A DNA stretch of 63,266 bases. It comes from Gammaproteobacteria bacterium. GTDB taxonomy: Bacteria; Pseudomonadota; Gammaproteobacteria; Steroidobacterales; Steroidobacteraceae. Below the pieces are notes generated by a model. The model was not told where the DNA came from. It worked only from the letters and a program-made list of their open reading frames with translations, and did no database searches. The position numbers were made by a program, and so were the translations under genes. Where the stretch lies: positions 1 through 63,266 of the forward strand of contig JAGWPE010000025.1 in the NCBI GenBank assembly GCA_028870635.1, read 5' to 3'. Below, piece after piece: positions 18,484-27,339 of the stretch (position 1 is the first letter of the stretch; each line of letters starts with the position of its first letter).

Positions 18484-21456
18484 TCAAATAGGCTCGGAGC
18501 AGCTCACCGTAATGGTCACGCTCTGCTGGCCGGGTTCGACGGTGAACTCCTGGTGCACGGCGCGAAAGCCGTCCCTCCTGCCGATGACCGTGTAGGTCCC
18601 GGGCTTCAGCCGTATCTCCCGCCGGCCGAAGCTTCCGAGCACACCGATGCTCGGAATCGTCACTTGCGTGGCATTGTCGGAAATCATGTTGAGCAACACC
18701 GGCCGTTCGAGCTGCGGCAGAAGTCCCGCGACCCGCTCGACCTGCGATTGCAATACCGGGCCCGAGGGTGTCTGCTCACGCGCCTGCTGAAGGAGGTCCA
18801 CGGCCTCGTCGCGCACGGACGGGAGTTCGAGCCGGTCCGGATGATCGATGATCTGCTGGAGCGAGTTGGCGAGCTGCGCCCGCGCCTCATCGCGCGCCTT
18901 GCCCCGTCTGGCGAAGCCCAGTGACGGGCTCTCGCGCAGGGCGCTGTCATAAACTGCCGCGGCCTGGCGCCAGCGCTCCTGCGCCTCGAGGCGCGCAGCC
19001 TGCTGGCGCAGAGCCGCCATTCGGCCCGCCGCCATCGCGGCGCTGACCCGCTGCAGCCCCTCGGTGGCCTCCGTTCCCTGGGGCCGGAACTGCAGTGCCT
19101 GTTGGAAATCGGTCTGCGCTTCGGTCAGTCGTCCCGCCCCGAGTGCGGCAAAGCCTGCGCCCACCGAGCGCGCGTAGCTGTCGTCACCAAAGGCGGCGTT
19201 GACGCGGGCCAGCCCGGCCTTCGCCAGGTCGTTGCCGGGGTCGAGCGCCAGCGCCTGACTGAAGTCCTGCGTGGCGCGCGAATAGTCGCGCGCCGCCTCC
19301 GCCTTTTGCGCATCGCTGAGCAGCGGCAGCACGCCCTTCAGCAGGTGTGCCCGCCGGGTGCCGTCGACGGCCCGCCGACTGTTGGGGTCGATGCGCCGGG
19401 CGAGAGCGTATGCCTGGCTCGCCGGCTCCTGGTGACCCGCCGCGAGCTCGGCATCGCCCGTCTTGAGCTCCGACGCCAGCGCCTGGGGAGCCTTCTTGGC
19501 GACGTTCGCCAGAAGCTGCAGCGCCTGGTGCAGGTGCTGCAGCGCGAGCGGAACACCGCCCGCGGCGGCCGCTCCGCTCGACTCGGCGGCCTGCATCTGT
19601 GCGGCCGAGAAGTCGGTCCCGTCCCACGCGGCCGCTCCGCGGGCCGCGAGGGCGGCCACCCGCTTTTCGTACCGCGCTCGCTCGGCTTCGAGTCGGGCGA
19701 GAGCCGCCGGATCGACCTGCGGCTTCGGTGGCGCAGCAGCCGGCACCTGACCGGCCGGCGGCTTCTGCGGCGTAAAGGCCGGGGATGTCGTGACCTGGGG
19801 CAGCGCCGGGGCAATGCTCGCCAACATCGACTGCAGGCGCGCGATGTCCTGACGCGGCAGCCAGAAGAGCGCGGCCGCGGTGGCCCCACAGATCAGCACC
19901 GCTCCGCAGAGCAGTCCCGACAGCAGATACGGCCAGCGGCGAGCCCGTCTCGGGCCCGGCCACGGGTGTTGCGCTTGCCGCCTCGTTGGCGCGGGCACTG
20001 CGCGCAGACGCGGCTCGGCCATCTCCAGGCCAAGGGGATCGTGCGGCGAGAAAGTCTCGGCGGGCGGCCCGAGGCTCGGCGCCGGCTGCCGGGCCGCATG
20101 CTGCCGTTGTGGCGGAGCGTAATCGGCCCAGGTTGGCGTGGGAGATTCGTGAAGCGGGCGCGCGGCCGCGGCCGCTTCGGCCCTTACGCTGGATCCGTCA
20201 TCCAACACGGCCGGGCGCGGCGGAACCGGCACCGATGCGGCTTCGCTGCGCGGGCGCCGCAGATCCGGACCGAAGGCGATCGGCGTACGTTCCGCCCGCG
20301 CGGAGTTTCGCTTGCCGGTCCGCTCGTCAGCCACCCTCTTGTCGCGGTACGTTCGCGGCTGCGAGCTCACCGCCGGGTCAGAGCCCCCTGCCGCGGCCGC
20401 TGCCAAAGCTTGCGGTATGGTCCGGCGCTGCGGGGCCCGGGGTTCTGAAGCTCGGGGTTCCTGAATTCCCGGCTCCTGAATTCGGGGCTCCGGACTTCGG
20501 GGCTCCGAGGGCCGACGCTCCGCCGCTTTCCCCGCCGGAGGTCGCCGCTGCGACATCTCGGGGCGTGGCGGCTCGCTCGCCTCCGGTGACGGGGCTTCGG
20601 TCTCGCTCGTCTCCACACCTTCCGGCGCGAAAGACAGTGTTGCATTCAATGTTGCATCGAGCTCGTCCATGACCTGTTGCATGGAGGCGGGCCGCTGCGC
20701 GGCGCTCTTGGCGAGCATGCGCATCACGAGCTCGCCGAGCTCCGGCGGAATCTGCCGCGTCGGGGCGAGCTCCGGAACGGCCTGCGTCAGGGCCCGGTTG
20801 AGCTCGAAGTTGGGATAATGAGGCGGGTGACCCGACAACAGCTCGTAGGCGAGCGCGCCGAGACCGTAGATGTCGTCTGCCGCGCTCGGCGGCTCACCGC
20901 GCAGCTGCTCGGGGCTCGCGGAAAACGGCGAATGTCCCGCTCCCCGCGGCTCACCCGCGCCGTCGCCCGGCCCGGGCAACAGCGCGGCGATGCCGAAATC
21001 CGCGAGCTTCACGCGGCCGCGGCTATCGAAGAGGACGTTACCGGGCTTGAGGTCCCGGTGCACCACGCCGCGCGCGTGCGCGTATTCGAGGGCTTCGGCC
21101 GCCTCGAGCAGTACCGGCACGATCTCCAGATATCCCGCGCCGCGCAGCCGGCGCAGATCTCCGCCTCCCGCGAGCTCCATGGGCAGCGCCACGGCGTCAT
21201 CGACCCGCTCCGGGGCAAGTACCTGGAGAATCCCGGGATGCTGCAGACGGCCGCAGATCGCGTGCTCTCGCTCGAGCGCCTCCCAGGCCGCCGGATTGCG
21301 CGCGGCGGACGGGGCGAGCACCTTCAGCGCGATGTCGACACCACGCGACTCGTCGTGAGCCCTCCACACCTCACCCTGTCCTCCGGTGCCGATGCGCTCG
21401 ATGAGCGTGTAGTGGCCGAGCGTGGTCGGCTGAGCGGCTGCACGAAGCTGTGGCAT
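18484..21456 (-). CDS. Transmembrane Ser/Thr protein kinase with TPR-like and PEGA-like C-terminus
   Basis: About 990 aa. The N-terminal Hanks kinase domain (about 15-270) has GTGGQGEV, IALKVL with the ATP lysine, HRDLKPGN and ADFG, so it should be active. A Pro/Arg/Glu-rich linker (about 280-500) follows, then one membrane helix (about 507-532, LLSGLLCGAVLICGATAAALFW). The outer part contains TPR-like helical repeats and ends with a PEGA-like beta domain (IRLKPGTYTVIGRRDGFRA). The likely role is an envelope-sensing kinase. The start ATG 21456 (MPQLRAAA) follows GGTGGAGG; the track start at 21534 is too early. Bases 21457-21684 upstream contain no gene I can support. Confidence 0.9.
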   Translation of the reverse strand: MPQLRAAAQPTTLGHYTLIERIGTGGQGEVWRAHDESRGVDIALKVLAPSAARNPAAWEALEREHAICGRLQHPGILQVLAPERVDDAVALPMELAGGGDLRRLRGAGYLEIVPVLLEAAEALEYAHARGVVHRDLKPGNVLFDSRGRVKLADFGIAALLPGPGDGAGEPRGAGHSPFSASPEQLRGEPPSAADDIYGLGALAYELLSGHPPHYPNFELNRALTQAVPELAPTRQIPPELGELVMRMLAKSAAQRPASMQQVMDELDATLNATLSFAPEGVETSETEAPSPEASEPPRPEMSQRRPPAGKAAERRPSEPRSPEPRIQEPGIQEPRASEPRAPQRRTIPQALAAAAAGGSDPAVSSQPRTYRDKRVADERTGKRNSARAERTPIAFGPDLRRPRSEAASVPVPPRPAVLDDGSSVRAEAAAAARPLHESPTPTWADYAPPQRQHAARQPAPSLGPPAETFSPHDPLGLEMAEPRLRAVPAPTRRQAQHPWPGPRRARRWPYLLSGLLCGAVLICGATAAALFWLPRQDIARLQSMLASIAPALPQVTTSPAFTPQKPPAGQVPAAAPPKPQVDPAALARLEAERARYEKRVAALAARGAAAWDGTDFSAAQMQAAESSGAAAAGGVPLALQHLHQALQLLANVAKKAPQALASELKTGDAELAAGHQEPASQAYALARRIDPNSRRAVDGTRRAHLLKGVLPLLSDAQKAEAARDYSRATQDFSQALALDPGNDLAKAGLARVNAAFGDDSYARSVGAGFAALGAGRLTEAQTDFQQALQFRPQGTEATEGLQRVSAAMAAGRMAALRQQAARLEAQERWRQAAAVYDSALRESPSLGFARRGKARDEARAQLANSLQQIIDHPDRLELPSVRDEAVDLLQQAREQTPSGPVLQSQVERVAGLLPQLERPVLLNMISDNATQVTIPSIGVLGSFGRREIRLKPGTYTVIGRRDGFRAVHQEFTVEPGQQSVTITVSCSEPI

Positions 21457-21684
21457 GACCTCCACCTTAGCTGGTCTCGCTCGATCTCTCGCGAGTACTT
21501 TACTCAGACCCGGGCACGATGCAGCAGTGCCCATCGCATGGCAGCGCGCCCGCGGCGTCGCTTGCGGCTCTCAGGGGCACTCCGCCACGACCGGAGTCGC
21601 AAGGCCCAATCCAACCCCCTGTCGCATCTTGATCACAGCCTCGGGAGCAGCCTCCCTGCCAAGCAAGATTCCTGCCCGGTCCCG

Positions 21685-23814
21685 CTAGAGGTCGAGCGAA
21701 AGCTGCGGCCCTGAGCGGGGCGGGAGCGGCGGGCGGAAAAGACTGGTGTTGGGCGGCTGCTGCCTGCCGGTGCCGAGGCCGAGGCGCCGGCAGGCGATCT
21801 GGAAGCGGCTGCGCAGCAGCTCCGCGAGAGGCCCCGTGCCGCGCATTCGCGTGCCGAAGCTCGAGTCGTAATCCTTGCCACCACGCATCTGCCGCACGAG
21901 CGACATCACGTGGTCGGCGCTGGCCGGAAGGTGCGCCGCGAGCCATTCGCGAAAGAGATCCTTGACCTCGTAAGGAAGCCGCAGCAGCACGTAGCCCGCC
22001 CAGCGCGCACCCGCCGCCGCGGACGCTTCCAGAATGGCCTCCATCTCGTGGTCGGTCAGCGCCGGAATGACCGGCGCCACCAGGACCCCTGTTGGAACGC
22101 CCGCCTCGTTCAACTGCCTGACGGCTTCCAGCCTGGCACGCGGCGAAGCCGCCTGCGGCTCCATGGCACGCTTGAGACTCGGATCCAGGCTGGTGATGCT
22201 GATGCCCACTCCGGCAAGCCCGTCCCTGGCCAGATCCGAGAGCAGGTCGAGGTCGCGCAGCACGAGCGCGCCTTTGGTGATGATCGTCACGGGATGCCGG
22301 CAGCGGACCAGCACCTCCAGGATCTCGCGCGTCACCCTCATCCGCCGCTCGATCGGCTGATACGGATCCGTGTTGGCTCCGATCGTGATCGGCTTGCACA
22401 CATAGCCCGGCCTGGCGAGCTCCTCTTCCAACACCTTGCCGGCATCCTTCTTGTAGAACAACCTGGTTTCGAAATCCAAGCCTGGCGACAGGCCCATGTA
22501 GGCGTGACTCGGACGGGCATAACAGTTGTGGCTGACCACCCCGTTGGCAATGAAATCGCCCGTGCCGGTGGTGATGTCATAGAGCCGCATCGTACCCACC
22601 GGCTCGATGGATTTGACCCGCAGCGGCGCCTCGCTCTTGACCGCCCGGCCCTCGACGTTGAGCTTGCGGCTGATCGCGGGATCGAACGAGTGAAAGAACC
22701 GCAGATGCTCCCGGAGCCCTCCCAGGAGCCGAACCACCTTGATCGGCTTGGCTCGGTTGCCGGTTGGCTCCTCGATCGCGAATCGAAAGCCGAACTCCCT
22801 GAGAGAACGGGAAATCCAGTCTATGATCCGCAGATCAGTATTGCTGATTCGCAGGTTTCCACCGCTGAAGGAGCCTTCCGCGTCGAAGATTCCAGCCAAA
22901 AAGCCAGCGCACCATGAGCGCGAAGGCGTCGGAGGCCACGCGATCAAAAGATAGATGCGCTCGAAGCTCCAACGCATTCCAGTATGAATGGCTACCATCT
23001 CCCGGCGGTTCGCGCAAGCCGCCTGAAACAGGAATTCACGCGCGATGATGTCAAAGTCCAGCAAATAAGCTTGCGCACGATACAGAGCTTCACCATCGCA
23101 TAATGCGAGCCGGAAGCGATATTGCGTAGTTCGATGACCCTCTTTGTTGCAGTAATGATAAGCAGCCAGGTGAGCATCCCCCCGAACCATGCCGCAAAGA
23201 TATCCCCGCTTGTATTCGGAATCCTTGTCTACTTCTTGCGCAAACCATCCGGTTCCCATGAGCTTATTGTTTTGCGTTAGGTATGGTCTCTGCAATTCTC
23301 CGGACATGGAGCCGATGACAAACTTCCAGCCCCGTTCGGTCAAGAATCTGTGATCACCGCCAGCAACGAGCTCCGTGCCATCCTCGAGCGAAATGCGATA
23401 CGCCGGTTTGATGACACTCCATTGCGCCAATACTCGAGTCTTCACGTACCGTCTAAACATTCCCTGTCGCGCGGTCCCATAGATCTCACTACCTACAGTT
23501 ACCCTTGCGAGTTGACGAGCACTTCCATCAGCCATCAGGACAGGGGTGTCACCACGTAGGCAATAAACACACCCATGGCTGCATCCCCTGTACGGATTGA
23601 TGGATTGCTCGAACGGAATGTCAGGCGAATCGTTTCTCGCGATGACCGAGCGCGCCCGATCGGGCTCGATGGAGGTGGGGATGAAGTCAGGAACCTCCTC
23701 CTGATACCAGCCGTCGTCGACGGCCTCGCGCTGGTGGCGCTCGAAGCGGCCGGCGGGATTGGAGAGCGCGCCGCGACCTTTGAGCGGCTGGTTCCTTTCG
23801 CGCGGAGGGGCCAT
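21685..23814 (-). CDS. PA0069/Rv2578c-type radical SAM protein interrupted by an intein
   Basis: 709-codon precursor. The host protein (about 363 aa after splicing) is a radical SAM enzyme with CxxxCxxC (GCSHGCVY then C), followed by YARPSHAYMGLSPGLDFE and ANTDPYQPIERR, typical of the PA0069 family, whose reaction I do not know. The intein separates the second and third cluster cysteines, so no [4Fe-4S] enzyme can form until splicing occurs. I chose ATG 23814 (MAPPRERN), where the family N-terminus begins; no good ribosome binding site is seen and the track start at 23880 is possible. A DUF4870 gene is divergent from it. Confidence 0.9.
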   Translation of the reverse strand: MAPPRERNQPLKGRGALSNPAGRFERHQREAVDDGWYQEEVPDFIPTSIEPDRARSVIARNDSPDIPFEQSINPYRGCSHGCVYCLRGDTPVLMADGSARQLARVTVGSEIYGTARQGMFRRYVKTRVLAQWSVIKPAYRISLEDGTELVAGGDHRFLTERGWKFVIGSMSGELQRPYLTQNNKLMGTGWFAQEVDKDSEYKRGYLCGMVRGDAHLAAYHYCNKEGHRTTQYRFRLALCDGEALYRAQAYLLDFDIIAREFLFQAACANRREMVAIHTGMRWSFERIYLLIAWPPTPSRSWCAGFLAGIFDAEGSFSGGNLRISNTDLRIIDWISRSLREFGFRFAIEEPTGNRAKPIKVVRLLGGLREHLRFFHSFDPAISRKLNVEGRAVKSEAPLRVKSIEPVGTMRLYDITTGTGDFIANGVVSHNCYARPSHAYMGLSPGLDFETRLFYKKDAGKVLEEELARPGYVCKPITIGANTDPYQPIERRMRVTREILEVLVRCRHPVTIITKGALVLRDLDLLSDLARDGLAGVGISITSLDPSLKRAMEPQAASPRARLEAVRQLNEAGVPTGVLVAPVIPALTDHEMEAILEASAAAGARWAGYVLLRLPYEVKDLFREWLAAHLPASADHVMSLVRQMRGGKDYDSSFGTRMRGTGPLAELLRSRFQIACRRLGLGTGRQQPPNTSLFRPPLPPRSGPQLSLDL
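22525..23562 (-). mobile_element. Intein with LAGLIDADG homing endonuclease (346 aa, in frame)
   Basis: Begins with Cys1 (CLRGDTPVLMADG) and ends with NGVVSHN followed by Cys+1 of the host, so the standard splicing residues are present: Cys1, a block B His (GGDHRFLT), penultimate His, terminal Asn and Cys+1. Two dodecapeptides, GYLCGMVRGDAHL and FLAGIFDAEGSF, form a LAGLIDADG endonuclease with acidic residues retained, so homing may still be active. The base composition is visibly less GC-rich than the flanking host gene, consistent with horizontal arrival. It occupies residues 85-430 of the precursor. Confidence 0.93.
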
Positions 23815-23910
23815 GCCGGAGACTGTACATCCATCCAGGTAAGCGGTAAAGTGCTGCGCAGCGCGCGATAATGGCCGCAACGCGGGCCTGACCCGCGGGG
23901 GAGCGGAGAC

Positions 23911-24291
23911 ATGAGCGAATCAGGACAGTCGGTGAGCTATGACGGCGCCGCGAGCAAAGACGAGCGCAATCTCGCCATGTTCGCGCACCTGTCCGCCTTT
24001 GCGGGGCTGATTTTCCCGGCCGGCGGCAACGTGCTCGCGCCGCTGATCGTATGGCTCACACAGCGGGAGAAATCCGCGTTCGTGGCCGATCAGGCACTCG
24101 AAGCACTCAATTTCAACCTCACCGTCTTCCTGGCGGAGATCGTGTGCGGCTTCCTGTTCATCGTCGGAATCGGCGTGTTGCTCGGGGTCGTGCTTGGGAT
24201 CGTATGGCTCGTCGGCACCATCCTTGGCGCTGTGCGCGCGTCCGAGGGGCAGCGGTTCCGCCATCGCTTCACGCTGCGGCTGGTGCACTGA
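23911..24291 (+). CDS. DUF4870-family small membrane protein
   Basis: 126 aa. The motif ERNLAMFAHLSAFAGLIFP...NVLAPLIVWL and VADQALEALNFNLT are the DUF4870 signature, with about three hydrophobic segments and a charged C-terminus. Function unknown in the family. GGGGAGCGGAG precedes the start. It is divergent from the radical SAM gene and convergent with the FAD reductase gene. Confidence 0.85.
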   Translation: MSESGQSVSYDGAASKDERNLAMFAHLSAFAGLIFPAGGNVLAPLIVWLTQREKSAFVADQALEALNFNLTVFLAEIVCGFLFIVGIGVLLGVVLGIVWLVGTILGAVRASEGQRFRHRFTLRLVH

Positions 24292-24304
24292 GCCCTAAAA
24301 AGCT

Positions 24305-25528
24305 CTACACCGCGTCTTTCAGCGGCATGGTGTGATCCGCCAGCCTGTCCGGCATCGGGCGCGCGCGCGCCGCGATCAGCTTGCGCGCCGCCATCTGATC
24401 CTTCGGACTGTTGACGGCATCGACTGCGATCAACTCCCCGCCGCGCAAATAGCACGCGCTGAAGGCGCGGGTCGCGGGATCGCCGCGCATCACGACCGTG
24501 TCGTATCCCTGGCCGACCCCGATGATGATCAGCTTCAGGTCGTACTGATCCGACCAGAACCACGGCACCTTGTCGTGGACGGTCTCCATCCCCAGCAGAT
24601 TGAGCGCCGCGCTCGCCCCCTGCTCGAAGGCGTTGTCGACCGACTCCAGCCGCAGGCGCCGGCCGTAGTGCAGGCTCGGGTGATTGGCGCAATCCCCGGC
24701 TGCATAGATCGCCGGATCCGAAGTCCGGCAATGCTCGTCGACTACCACTCCGTTCTCGCACGCCAGCCCGGCGGCAACGGCCAGCTCGTCGGCAGGTAGA
24801 ACGCCGCAGCCCACTACCACCACATCGGCAGGGTGCTCCTCGCCGTCCTCGGTAACCACGGCGCGGACGCGGCGCGAGCCAGGCCCCGCGGCCAGTGCAC
24901 GGACCCTGGAATTGCAGAGAATCCTCACCCCGTGCCGCGCGTGCTCAGCCTGATAGAAGGCGGAAAGTTGCGGGCAGACGACGCGATTCATGACCCGATC
25001 GGCCATCTCCAGCACCGTGACGTCGAGACCGGCCTCCCGGACCGTGGCCGCCACCTCGAGTCCGATGTAGCCGCCGCCGACGATTACCAGGCGCTTGCCT
25101 GGCCCGAGCTCGGTACGAATGCGCTCTACGTCGGCGATGGTCCGCAGGAAGTACACGCCCTCGAGCTCAGTCCCGGGTGCGGCAAGGGGCCGGGGACGGC
25201 TGCCCGTCGCGATCAACAAAGCGTCATAGGCAACGGTCGAGCCGTCGTCGAGCCGCAGACGTTGCTCGCGGCGCGAGACTTCCTGGACGCGGCGTCCGAG
25301 CCGAACCTCGACGGAATGGGACTCGTAGAAATGCTGCGGCCGCAGCAGCAGCCGCTCCCGCTCCAGCGCACCGGCCAGGTACTTCTTGGAGAGCGGCGGC
25401 CGCTGATAGGGCAGCCACGGCTCATCGCCGATCAGCGCCAGCTGGCCGGTAAAGCCCTTGCGGCGAAGCGTGTCGATGGCCTGGACGGCCGCCTGGCCGC
25501 CACCCACGATGACCAGTCGCGTATACAT
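24305..25528 (-). CDS. FAD-dependent ferredoxin/rubredoxin reductase-type oxidoreductase
   Basis: 407 aa with two Rossmann motifs: VIVGGGQAAVQA at the N-terminus (FAD) and VIVGGGYIGLEVA near 150 (NAD(P)H). YQRPPLSKKYL and the late YAAGDCANHPS segment place it with BphA4/ThcD/AlkT-like ferredoxin or rubredoxin reductases, rather than the disulfide reductases, since no redox CxxxxC is present. The C-terminal FWSDQYDLKLIIIG is also family-typical. The partner ferredoxin is not encoded nearby, so the electron acceptor is unknown. Confidence 0.87.
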   Translation of the reverse strand: MYTRLVIVGGGQAAVQAIDTLRRKGFTGQLALIGDEPWLPYQRPPLSKKYLAGALERERLLLRPQHFYESHSVEVRLGRRVQEVSRREQRLRLDDGSTVAYDALLIATGSRPRPLAAPGTELEGVYFLRTIADVERIRTELGPGKRLVIVGGGYIGLEVAATVREAGLDVTVLEMADRVMNRVVCPQLSAFYQAEHARHGVRILCNSRVRALAAGPGSRRVRAVVTEDGEEHPADVVVVGCGVLPADELAVAAGLACENGVVVDEHCRTSDPAIYAAGDCANHPSLHYGRRLRLESVDNAFEQGASAALNLLGMETVHDKVPWFWSDQYDLKLIIIGVGQGYDTVVMRGDPATRAFSACYLRGGELIAVDAVNSPKDQMAARKLIAARARPMPDRLADHTMPLKDAV

Positions 25529-25601
25529 TCGATCCGGAGCTTAGCCTATCGCCTCACCGCCCGGCACCCTGCACCAGCCGCGAGCACCGGGCGACCCGTG
25601 A

Positions 25602-25618
25602 TGCGCCATAATGGTGCG
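25602..25618 (+). promoter_or_regulatory. NtrC-type enhancer dyad upstream of the PII gene
   Basis: TGCGCCATAATGGTGCG matches the NtrC dyad (TGCRCC, 5 nt, GGTGCA) with near-perfect symmetry. It lies about 63 bp upstream of the RpoN -24 element, a normal enhancer distance. Confidence 0.75.
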
Positions 25619-25680
25619 TCCGAGCCCGCGGCCGGTCGAAGGTGGCCGCGATCCCGGCCATTTACACGTATTCCCCTGCG

Positions 25681-26096
<416 letters not shown>

Positions 26097-26330
26097 AGAT
26101 TGGCGCCAATCGCTCCCGGCGATTGGCGCGGCCAGCCTTGTGACTCGTTCGGGCTCGCGGGCCAGGGAGCGGCCCTGGCCCGCTCAATCATTTGCTTTCG
26201 CACGGGGAGGCAGAGGCAGGGCGGTAGAGGCCGTGGGGCGCTTACTCACTTGCTTTTGCACGGGGAGGCAGAGGCAAGGCTGTCGAAGCTGTGGGCGCTT
26301 GTCGCCTTGGCTTTCGGCCGGCGGCCTACT
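26097..26330 (-). repeat. Repeat cluster: hairpin plus roughly 58-bp tandem units
   Basis: Begins with a strong hairpin right after the PII stop (GCGCCAATCG, 7-nt loop, CGATTGGCGC at 26103-26129), which could also terminate that gene. At 26192 and 26250 two direct repeats start with TTGCTTT(C/T)GCACGGGGAGG, about 58 bp apart, with a degraded third unit near 26307. The first unit edge (GGGAGCGGCCCTGG...CGCTCAAT) recurs reversed near 45440-45475, and AATCGCTCC-GGCGATT recurs near 45560. The remainder to 26364 holds no gene. Confidence 0.75.
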
Positions 26331-26364
26331 TGACGCGGTGAGGGCGGCCGGGTAATTCAAGCGC

Positions 26365-27339
26365 ATGGCGCTGGCGATTCGGTTTCATGAGCACGGGGGT
26401 CCCGAGGTCCTGCGGGTCGAGGACCTCGATCCCGGTCAGCCGGGCCCTGGCGAGGCGCAGGTGCGCCATACCGCCATCGGGCTCAACTACATCGATGTCT
26501 ATGACCGCACGGGACTCTATCCGGTAGAGCTGCCGAGCGGCTTGGGCCGCGAAGCCGCCGGCCTCATCACTGCGCTGGGACGCAAGGTCCGCGGCTTCAA
26601 GGTAGGCGATCGTGTCGCCTACGTGCATTCGCGTCCGGGCGCCTATTGCGAAGTGCGTAACCTGCCCGCGGAACGGCTGGTGAAAGTGCCGCGGGGCATC
26701 TCGGACGAAGAGGCGGCCGCGCTGATGCTGAAGGGTTTGACCGCCCATTTCCTGCTGCGCCGCACCCATCGAGTGGCTCGCGGCGAGGCTATTCTCGTGC
26801 ATGCGGCGGCGGGCGGTGTGGGCCTCCTCCTCTGTCAATGGGCCAAGGCGCTGGGCGCGAAGGTGATCGGCGTGGTCGGCAGCGACGCCAAGGCGGAGCT
26901 GGCGCGCCGCAACGGCTGCAAACATGTGTTGATTCTCGGCCGCGAGCCGCTGCCGGCCGCGGTCAGGAAGCTGACCAAGGGAGAAGGCGTGGCCGTCGTG
27001 TACGACTCGGTCGGGAAGGATACCTTCATGGACTCGCTCGACTGCCTGCGCCCGCTCGGCATGCTGGTCGCCTACGGCAACGCCTCAGGCCCGCCTCCGG
27101 CGGTGAGCCCGCTCGAGCTCAGCAAGCGCGGCTCGCTGTTCCTGACACGTCCCACGCTCTTCAACTACATCGCCACGCGGCAGGCGCTGGATGCGGCGGC
27201 GCGCGAGCTCTTCGCTGCCGTCAAGAGCCGCGCCGTGCGCGTCAGGATCGGCCAACGATATGCGCTGACGGATGCGGCGCAGGCTCATCGCGACCTCGAG
27301 GGCCGCCGCACTACCGGATCGACGGTGTTGGTACCTTAG
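26365..27339 (+). CDS. qorA: NADPH:quinone oxidoreductase (zeta-crystallin type)
   Basis: 324-aa zinc-free medium-chain dehydrogenase/reductase that reduces quinones with NADPH. LNYIDVYDRTGLYP and PSGLGREAAG near the N-terminus and the nucleotide motif HAAAGGVGLLLCQWA near 150 are characteristic of QorA. No zinc-ligand cysteines are at the catalytic or structural sites. The 3' end overlaps the convergent kinase gene by about 29 bp. Confidence 0.9.
   Translation: MALAIRFHEHGGPEVLRVEDLDPGQPGPGEAQVRHTAIGLNYIDVYDRTGLYPVELPSGLGREAAGLITALGRKVRGFKVGDRVAYVHSRPGAYCEVRNLPAERLVKVPRGISDEEAAALMLKGLTAHFLLRRTHRVARGEAILVHAAAGGVGLLLCQWAKALGAKVIGVVGSDAKAELARRNGCKHVLILGREPLPAAVRKLTKGEGVAVVYDSVGKDTFMDSLDCLRPLGMLVAYGNASGPPPAVSPLELSKRGSLFLTRPTLFNYIATRQALDAAARELFAAVKSRAVRVRIGQRYALTDAAQAHRDLEGRRTTGSTVLVP

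Noticed and set aside
26190-26310. Tandem direct repeats resembling a short CRISPR array
   Set aside because: Only two to three units of about 58 bp with no unique spacers and no cas genes; better explained as a tandem repeat element.
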